Part shown: positions 58,752-64,000 of the stretch, one piece after another
How positions within the stretch are numbered: the first letter of the stretch is position 1
Layout of the letters: every line of letters starts with the position of its first letter
NCBI RefSeq assembly: GCF_013410655.1
Contig: NZ_JACCFP010000001.1
Span: forward strand, 1,883,501-1,947,500
Reading direction: 5' to 3'
DNA from: Nocardioides thalensis
Lineage (GTDB): Bacteria > Actinomycetota > Actinomycetes > Propionibacteriales > Nocardioidaceae
Length of the DNA: 64,000 nt
Translations under genes and position numbers: made by a program
Notes under the pieces: generated by a model
Seen by the model: the letters and a program-made list of their open reading frames with translations, nothing else
What the model was told of the DNA's origin: nothing
Databases searched by the model: none

Positions 58752-59653
58752 CGATCGACATCAAGTCCATGGGCTACGTCCGCGTCGCGAGCACCGACCT
58801 CGACGCGTGGCGCACGTTCGCCGGCAAGGTCCTCGGCCTGGCCGAGGGCAGGGGCCCCAACCCCGACCACCAGTACTGGCGGATCGACGAGGTCTCCGCG
58901 CGACTCGTGGTGTTCCCCGCCGACGTCGACCAGATGGCGTGCGTCGGTTGGGAGGTCGCCGACCACGCCGCTCTCCAGGAGGCGCGCGAGCACCTCCAGA
59001 AGGCGGGCGTCGACTTCGAGGAGGGCACCCGCGAGGAGCTCGACGAGCGCCGGGTCCAGGAGCTGGTCCGGTTCTCCGACCCCTGGGACAACGTCTTCGA
59101 GCTGTTCCACGGCATCACCTACGAGTCACGGCCCGTCGTCACGCCGTACGCCGCCCGCTTCGTCACCGCGGACCAGGGGATGGGCCACGTGGTGCTGCCC
59201 GTGCTCGACGACGTCGAGGCGCTGCGGTTCTACACCGAGGTGCTCGGATTCCGCCTGCGCGACTCGATGAGCATGCCCGGGGAGTTCGTCGGCAAGGAGC
59301 CCGGCTCGAAGGTCTGGCTGCGCTTCCTCGGCGTGAACCCGCGGCACCACTCGCTGGCGTTCCTGCCGATGCCCAACCCGAGCAAGTGCGTCCACATCAT
59401 GCTCGAGGTCGACGAGCTCGACCACGTCGGCCGCGCCCTCGAACGGGTCCGCAAGCACAAGGCGCCACTGTCCGCGACGCTGGGCCGGCACATGAACGAC
59501 GAGATGATCTCGTTCTACGTGAAGTCGCCCGGTGGCTTCGACGTCGAGTTCGGCACCGAGGGCCTGCGCGTCGACGACAGCAGGTGGGTCGCGCGGGAGT
59601 CCACCGCCGTGTCCTACTGGGGCCACGACTTCGGCGGCGGTCAGGGCGGCTAG
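58748..59653 (+). CDS. hsaC: Extradiol dioxygenase HsaC
   Basis: A 301-residue two-domain vicinal-oxygen-chelate dioxygenase. The catalytic C-terminal domain has His ligands in MGHVVLPVLDD and NPRHHSLAFLPM and the Glu ligand in GFDVEFGTEG. HsaC opens the catechol ring of 3,4-DHSA by meta-cleavage. The ATG overlaps the hsaD stop (ATGA). Confidence 0.94.
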   Translation: MTIDIKSMGYVRVASTDLDAWRTFAGKVLGLAEGRGPNPDHQYWRIDEVSARLVVFPADVDQMACVGWEVADHAALQEAREHLQKAGVDFEEGTREELDERRVQELVRFSDPWDNVFELFHGITYESRPVVTPYAARFVTADQGMGHVVLPVLDDVEALRFYTEVLGFRLRDSMSMPGEFVGKEPGSKVWLRFLGVNPRHHSLAFLPMPNPSKCVHIMLEVDELDHVGRALERVRKHKAPLSATLGRHMNDEMISFYVKSPGGFDVEFGTEGLRVDDSRWVARESTAVSYWGHDFGGGQGG

Positions 59654-59654
59654 C

Positions 59655-60299
59655 GTGCATCGGGTGGCTGACTCCGACATCCCCGAGGGCATGAGCCCCG
59701 ACGCGCGCGACACCTGGCCCCATCCCGCGCTCATCGGCGACTACCTCGGCGACGCCGACGTCGACTTCGAGTTCCGCCCCGGCGAGGACGTACCGGTCCA
59801 CGACGACCCGGAGGCGCAGGCGGCGGCGCGGCGGTTCCGCGACGTGCTCGGCACCTTCGCGTCCGGGATCACGGTCATCACCACGATCAGCGGCGACGCC
59901 CCGGTCGGCATGACCTGCCAGTCGTTCTCGAGCGTCTCGCTCGAGCCGCCCCTGGTGATGTTCGTGCCCGCGAAGACGTCGCGGGCCTGGCCCCTGATCC
60001 AGCGGTCCGGGCGGTTCGCGGTCAACGTGCTCGCGGCGGACCAGGAGCACGTGTCGGCCCAGATGGCGACCAAGGGGGTCGACAAGTTCGCCGGCATCGA
60101 CTGGCACCCGGCCGTCGCGACCGGGTCGCCGGTCATCGACGGCACCCTCGCCCACCTCGACTGCACCATCCAGTCGGTCCACGAGGCGGGCGACCACTAC
60201 GTCGTCATCGGTCGTGTCCAGCACCTGGAGACGGCGCCCGGCGACGCGAAGGAGCCCCTGCTCTACTTCCGCGGTCGCTACCGCACCACGGACGGCTGA
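59655..60299 (+). CDS. hsaB: Flavin reductase HsaB
   Basis: A protein of about 214 residues. After a charged N-terminal extension of about 55 residues, the flavin-reductase domain runs FRDVLGTFASGITVITTISG, PVGMTCQSFSSVSLEPPLVM and KFAGIDWHPAVATGSPVIDG. HsaB supplies reduced flavin to HsaA. A GTG at 59655 just after the hsaC stop was used; GTG at 59664 is equally possible. Mycobacterial HsaB is about 187 residues without this extension. Confidence 0.88.
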   Translation: MHRVADSDIPEGMSPDARDTWPHPALIGDYLGDADVDFEFRPGEDVPVHDDPEAQAAARRFRDVLGTFASGITVITTISGDAPVGMTCQSFSSVSLEPPLVMFVPAKTSRAWPLIQRSGRFAVNVLAADQEHVSAQMATKGVDKFAGIDWHPAVATGSPVIDGTLAHLDCTIQSVHEAGDHYVVIGRVQHLETAPGDAKEPLLYFRGRYRTTDG

Positions 60300-60424
60300 C
60301 TCCGGCTGAGTGCGACACGCTGTCAGATTGCGGGTCTCGCCCCCCGTCACCCGGCGCGTTTCCACGCGTTGCACGGGGGTAGTGTCCGCTGCACTGTGAG
60401 CCCACGATCTGGGAGGACCCGACG

Positions 60425-61384
60425 ATGACACCCGTACGCCGACTCGGCGTCGTACTGGTTACCGGCCTGGCGCTGGTCGCTGGTACTGGAAGCATCCCCG
60501 CCAACGGAGGCGCCACCGCGCCCGCCACCACCGCCCTCGTCGCGGAGTCCGCTGACGACGACGTCTCGTCGTACGCCGGCGCCGTCGGCCCGCAGACCAG
60601 CAAGCGAGCGGTCCTCGACTACTGGACCCCGGAGCGGATGGCCGCCGCGCGACCGATCGAGGAGGTGCTGGGTCTCCTTCCCGAGGTCGACGCCTCGGTC
60701 GAGCCGGCCGGGGCCGTGCCGGCCGCGCGTGGGCGTGTGCCCGTGCCGAAGACGGCGGGCAAGCTGTTCTTCACCACCAACCAGGGCGGCGCAGTCTGCT
60801 CGGCCGCGACGGTCAAGTCACGCCGCGGCAACCAGGTGATCACCGCCGGCCACTGCGTCAACAGCGGTCCGGGCGGCCAGGGCTGGTTCGACAACTTCCT
60901 CTTCGTGCCGAAGTACCACAAGCGTCGCGCGCCTTACGGCAAGTGGGCCTACAGCCGCGTCTGGGCTTTCAACGGCTGGATCAACGACGGCAAGTTCCGC
61001 TACGACCAGGCGGTCATCCAGTTCCAGAAGCGCAACGGTCGCAAGCTGGCCCGGGTGACCGGCGCCAACCGGGTCAAGCTCGGTGCGAACCAGCGGCAGC
61101 GCGGTGTGCGCATCTGGGGCTGGCCGGCCGAGGGCCCGCGCTACAACGGCCAGGTGGCCAAGCGCTGCGACGGCCCGACCAAGCGTCGCGGTCGCACGCA
61201 GGACGCGATCATGCGCTGCCCGATGACCGGTGGCGCCAGCGGTGGCCCCTGGCTGCTGAAGAAGGGCCGGAAGAAGAACACCGGCATCATCTGGGCCGTG
61301 ACCTCGCGGCGCACGATCGGCAGCCGGCCCAAGCTGCTGCTCGCCGCCCCGCTGCCGCGGGCGACCAAGCGGCTCATCCACTGA
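60425..61384 (+). CDS. Secreted trypsin-like serine protease
   Basis: A 319-residue protein with an N-terminal signal segment (VVLVTGLALVAGTGSIPANG) and a chymotrypsin-fold domain from about residue 110. The catalytic His is in ITAGHCVN, Asp in FRYDQAVIQF, and Ser in GGASGGPWLL. It has no membrane anchor beyond the signal. A GGGAGGA lies 7 bp before the ATG, and TAGTGT near 60380 is a candidate -10. No link to the steroid genes is seen. Confidence 0.82.
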   Translation: MTPVRRLGVVLVTGLALVAGTGSIPANGGATAPATTALVAESADDDVSSYAGAVGPQTSKRAVLDYWTPERMAAARPIEEVLGLLPEVDASVEPAGAVPAARGRVPVPKTAGKLFFTTNQGGAVCSAATVKSRRGNQVITAGHCVNSGPGGQGWFDNFLFVPKYHKRRAPYGKWAYSRVWAFNGWINDGKFRYDQAVIQFQKRNGRKLARVTGANRVKLGANQRQRGVRIWGWPAEGPRYNGQVAKRCDGPTKRRGRTQDAIMRCPMTGGASGGPWLLKKGRKKNTGIIWAVTSRRTIGSRPKLLLAAPLPRATKRLIH

Positions 61385-61400
61385 GCAGCCGCTGATCGAG

Positions 61401-62381
61401 CTACAACCGGACCGCCGCGCGCTGGACGTGCGGCGGTCCGGCCATGTGTGCCAGCGCGTGCGCGCGCTTGAACACCAGCTGGGCGTCGTGCTCCCAGGTG
61501 ATCGCGATGCCGCCGTGGAGCTGGACGCACTCGCCGGCGAGGTCGCTCGCCGCGTCGAGGGCGTACGACGCCGCGGCCCGCGCGAGGTCGGCCGCGTCCT
61601 CGGTGCCGCGGCTGACGGCGTAGGCGGCGGCCCAGGTCGCCGACCGGGCGAGCTCGAGCCGCACCAGCATCTCGGCCATCCGGTGCTTCAGGGCCTGGAA
61701 GGATCCGATCGGCCGGCCGAACTGGACGCGCTCCTTGCTGTAGTCGACGGTCATCCGCAGCGCGCGGTCGCACAGGCCGACCGCGAGGGCGCTGGTGCCG
61801 ACCGTCGACACGAGGTGGATGGCGGCGCGCGCTGCGGATCCGCTGCCGATCACCTCGCCGTCGGTCGACGCGAGTCGGCCGACGCGGATCGTCTGGTCCA
61901 CCGACTCCGTCCACGTGGCGCCTGGGTCCGTCACTTCGACCAGGTCGTCGCCGACGACGGCCAGCACGATCGCTGCCCGGTCCGCGTCCAGCACCGGCTG
62001 GTCGGGCTCGAGCGCGACCGTGGCCACCTCGCCCGCCGCGATGCGAGGGAGCAGCCGGCCCTTGGCGTCGTCGGTGCCGCCGGCCCGCAGGGCCGCCGTC
62101 GCGACGGCCGTCGCCAGCAGCGGCGACGGGGCGAGCGACCGGCCCAGCTCCTCGAGGACGACAGCCGTCTCGAAGAACGTCGCCCCGGCACCGTCGTGCT
62201 CCTCGGGGATCGCGAGCGCAGCCACCCCGACCTGCTCGCACAGCGTGGCCCAGAGCGCCTCGTCGTAGCCCAGGGGAGCGGCGATCGCGGCACGCACCGC
62301 CGCCGGGTCGGCCTGCTTGGCGAGGACCGCGCGGACGATCGAGGCGAGCTCGGCCTGCTCCTCGCTCAGGGCGAACTCCAT
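61401..62381 (-). CDS. Acyl-CoA dehydrogenase (FadE-type)
   Basis: A 326-residue acyl-CoA dehydrogenase starting FALSEEQAELASIVRAVLAK, with EYKERVQFGRPI-like YSKERVQFGRPIGSFQALKH and GGIAITWEHDAQLVFKRAHA at the C-terminus. It is shorter than a standard 380-residue unit, mainly in the central beta domain. It is the last of three leftward acyl-CoA dehydrogenase genes with ATGA overlaps, a layout like the fadE31-32-33 group of M. tuberculosis. Exact substrate unknown. Confidence 0.75.
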   Translation of the reverse strand: MEFALSEEQAELASIVRAVLAKQADPAAVRAAIAAPLGYDEALWATLCEQVGVAALAIPEEHDGAGATFFETAVVLEELGRSLAPSPLLATAVATAALRAGGTDDAKGRLLPRIAAGEVATVALEPDQPVLDADRAAIVLAVVGDDLVEVTDPGATWTESVDQTIRVGRLASTDGEVIGSGSAARAAIHLVSTVGTSALAVGLCDRALRMTVDYSKERVQFGRPIGSFQALKHRMAEMLVRLELARSATWAAAYAVSRGTEDAADLARAAASYALDAASDLAGECVQLHGGIAITWEHDAQLVFKRAHALAHMAGPPHVQRAAVRL

Positions 62382-63028
62382 CAGCCCTGCCTCTCCGCGA
62401 GGAGGGAGTCGAGGATGCGCCGGCGGTGCTGGGCCGCGGTGCCGTAGGCCGACTGGAGCTCGCGGATCGCGGTGAACCAGGCGCTCAGCTCGAGCTCCTG
62501 GGTGTAGCCGATGGCGCCGTGGACCTGGAGGCCCGTGCGGGAGGCGAGGTACGCCGCGTCGCCGGCGCTGACCTTGGCGGCCGAGACGCTGCGCGGGCTC
62601 ATGTCCAGGGCCGCGCCGTAGACGAGCGGCCGGGCGAAGTCGAGAGCGATCCGTACGTCGGCCAGGCGGTGCTTGATCGCCTGGTAGGAGCCGATCTCGC
62701 GCCCGAACTGGCGGCGCTGCTTCGCGTAGGCGACCGAGTCGGCCAGCACCCGCTCGCCGGCGCCCAGGAGGTAGGCGGCGGTGGCGACGGTGGCGAGCTC
62801 GACGTCGTCGGGGACACCCGCCGTCGACGCGACCGCATCCGGGACGGCGTACCTGCCGAGCACCTCGAACGCGACCGCGACCTCGACCGGGGAGGCGTCG
62901 ACGGCGAGGTCGTTGATCCCCATCTCGTCGAGGCGCTTCCACAGGTCCGGTGCCGTGCGGTTGCCCGCGACCAACCCGTCGAGCGCGTCGCGGAGCGCGA
63001 CCTGCTCCTCGTCGAGGACGAACTTCAT
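62381..63028 (-). CDS. Short acyl-CoA dehydrogenase-like subunit
   Basis: A 215-residue protein with a shortened N-terminal helical part (about 60 residues) and the C-terminal helical domain (AYAKQRRQFGREIGSYQAIK, GLQVHGAIGYTQELELSAW). The central beta domain is missing, so it cannot hold FAD alone. Steroid acyl-CoA dehydrogenases of actinomycetes are often unlike-subunit heteromers, so it is probably a partner of one or both neighbours. It overlaps both (ATGA). Confidence 0.7.
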   Translation of the reverse strand: MKFVLDEEQVALRDALDGLVAGNRTAPDLWKRLDEMGINDLAVDASPVEVAVAFEVLGRYAVPDAVASTAGVPDDVELATVATAAYLLGAGERVLADSVAYAKQRRQFGREIGSYQAIKHRLADVRIALDFARPLVYGAALDMSPRSVSAAKVSAGDAAYLASRTGLQVHGAIGYTQELELSAWFTAIRELQSAYGTAAQHRRRILDSLLAERQG

Positions 63029-64000
63029 CGACCGGCTCCCTTCGGCTCGCGGGGCAGGCCGAGGATGCGCTCGGCGACGATGTTGCGCTGGATCTCGTTG
63101 GTGCCCGCGTAGATCGGGCCGGACAGCGAGAAGAGATAGCCGTCGAGCCAGCGTGACTCCTCGGTGGCCGCCTCGCCGAGGAGCGCGAGCGCCGTCTCGT
63201 GGAGGGCGACATCCAGCTCGGACCACCAGACCTTGTTCACGGAGCCCGCGGGCCCGATGTCGCCGCCGTCGACGAGCGTGGAGACGGTGCCCCACGTGTA
63301 GAGGCGGTAGGCCTCGGCGCGGATCCAGGCGTCGACGACTCCGGTCGTGGAGGCTTCGCGATCGGGACCGTCGGCGGTGGTGGCGTAGAGGTCGAGCAGC
63401 CTGTCGGCGGCGGCCGTGAAGCGGCCGGGCGAGCGCAGCGAGAGTCCGCGCTCGTTGCCCGCGGTGCTCATCGCGACCCGCCACCCGTCGCCGGGCGCGC
63501 CGAGCACGTCGGAGTCGGGCACGAAAACGTCGTCGAAGAAGACCTCGGCGAACCCCGCCTCGCCGTCGAGCTGCGCGATCGGGCGGACCGTGACGCCGTC
63601 GGCGTCGAGCGGGAAGAGGAAGTAGGTCAGACCGCGGTGCCGCTCCGCCTCCGGGTCGGAGCGGAACAGGCCGAAGCCCCAGTGCGCGAGCGCGGCGCGC
63701 GACGACCACGTCTTCTGACCGTTCAGGACCCAGCCGCCGCGCTCGTCGTCGCGACGCGCTGTCGACTTCAGGGACGCCAGGTCGGAGCCGGCCTCGGGCT
63801 CCGACCAGCACTGCGCCCACACCTTCTCCCCGGTCGCCATCGACGGGAGGAAGCGGTCCTGCTGCTCCGTGGTGCCGTGCTCGAACAGGATCGGGGAGAG
63901 CAGGAAGATCCCGTTCTGGCCGACCCGCAGCGGAGCGTCGGCGCGGTAGTACTCCTCCTCGAACAGCACCCACTCGACCAGTGACGCGCCGCGGCCGTGG
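63025..64000 (-). CDS. Acyl-CoA dehydrogenase (C-terminal part, runs off the window)
   Basis: The frame is open from the window edge through HGRGASLVEWVLF to the stop at 63025. Visible motifs are WAQCWSEPEAGSDLASLKST and the C-terminal GTNEIQRNIVAERILGLPRE, which is the complete catalytic half of an acyl-CoA dehydrogenase. Only the N-terminal domain is missing. It overlaps the next gene (ATGA) and probably heads the operon. The promoter lies outside the window. Confidence 0.78.
   Translation of the reverse strand, partial: HGRGASLVEWVLFEEEYYRADAPLRVGQNGIFLLSPILFEHGTTEQQDRFLPSMATGEKVWAQCWSEPEAGSDLASLKSTARRDDERGGWVLNGQKTWSSRAALAHWGFGLFRSDPEAERHRGLTYFLFPLDADGVTVRPIAQLDGEAGFAEVFFDDVFVPDSDVLGAPGDGWRVAMSTAGNERGLSLRSPGRFTAAADRLLDLYATTADGPDREASTTGVVDAWIRAEAYRLYTWGTVSTLVDGGDIGPAGSVNKVWWSELDVALHETALALLGEAATEESRWLDGYLFSLSGPIYAGTNEIQRNIVAERILGLPREPKGAGR

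Overview
The window is very GC-rich DNA (strong G/C at third codon positions, many GTG starts, ATGA and GTGA stop/start overlaps) from an actinomycete. The gene content and the style of intergenic repeats suggest Nocardioides or a close relative. This is inferred from content, not from a marker gene. Most of the window is a steroid/cholesterol catabolism region organised around the TetR repressor KstR, whose gene lies at 25481-26110. Nine palindromes fit or nearly fit the known KstR motif TnnAACnnGTTnnA. They sit at 5504, 16997, 26172, 30067, 33519, 35896, 36832, 49735 and 56604, in front of almost every steroid transcription unit.

Layout. 1-3636: redox proteins, a ferredoxin, two short-chain dehydrogenases (SDRs) and a Rieske oxygenase. 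3728-5485: a TadG-like envelope protein. 5504-7836: KstR-box operon of a DapB-fold dehydrogenase, an SDR and a SnoaL-like protein. 7873-13720: a non-steroid island with a sigma/anti-sigma pair, a DUF222-HNH nuclease behind an SOS box, a GFA enzyme, an SDR, a second ECF sigma factor and a DUF4383 protein. 13809-16986: three leftward genes (unknown, DapB-fold, LLM oxidoreductase) divergent from 17055-25461, a long operon matching the Mycobacterium tuberculosis Rv0763c-Rv0771 gene set (TetR, CYP123-like, SDR, CYP51, ferredoxin, aldehyde dehydrogenase, SDR, hydroxyacid dehydrogenase, carboxymuconolactone-decarboxylase-like). 25481-32137: kstR, a four-gene glycosyltransferase/methyltransferase block, then fadE34 (chsE3). 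32227-36784: lipase, wax ester synthase/DGAT, an alpha/beta hydrolase and a ferritin-like protein. 36855-41503: side-chain removal operon (fused chsE1-chsE2, split chsH2, chsH1, ltp2). 41510-47073: cupin, MFS exporter, DinB, methyltransferase, sodium symporter and OsmC genes with no visible steroid link. 47098-52532: chsH3 and kstD divergent from hsaEGF. 52604-56458: a secreted GH78 alpha-L-rhamnosidase. 56661-60299: hsaA-hsaD-hsaC-hsaB. 60425-61384: a secreted serine protease. 61401-64000: three acyl-CoA dehydrogenase genes, the first running off the window.

Together the genes cover ring opening (KstD, Rieske oxygenase), degradation of rings A and B (HsaABCD, then HsaEGF to pyruvate and acetyl/propionyl-CoA), and side-chain beta-oxidation (ChsE, ChsH, ChsB1-like, Ltp2). 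No Mce4 importer, CYP125 or KstR2 gene is present, so those steps must be encoded elsewhere. Points that depart from the mycobacterial model are the chsE1-chsE2 fusion beside a split chsH2, a glyco/methyl block between kstR and fadE34, a rhamnosidase between the two hsa operons, leaderless promoters that overlap KstR boxes, and a dispersed palindromic repeat that sits just upstream of start codons.
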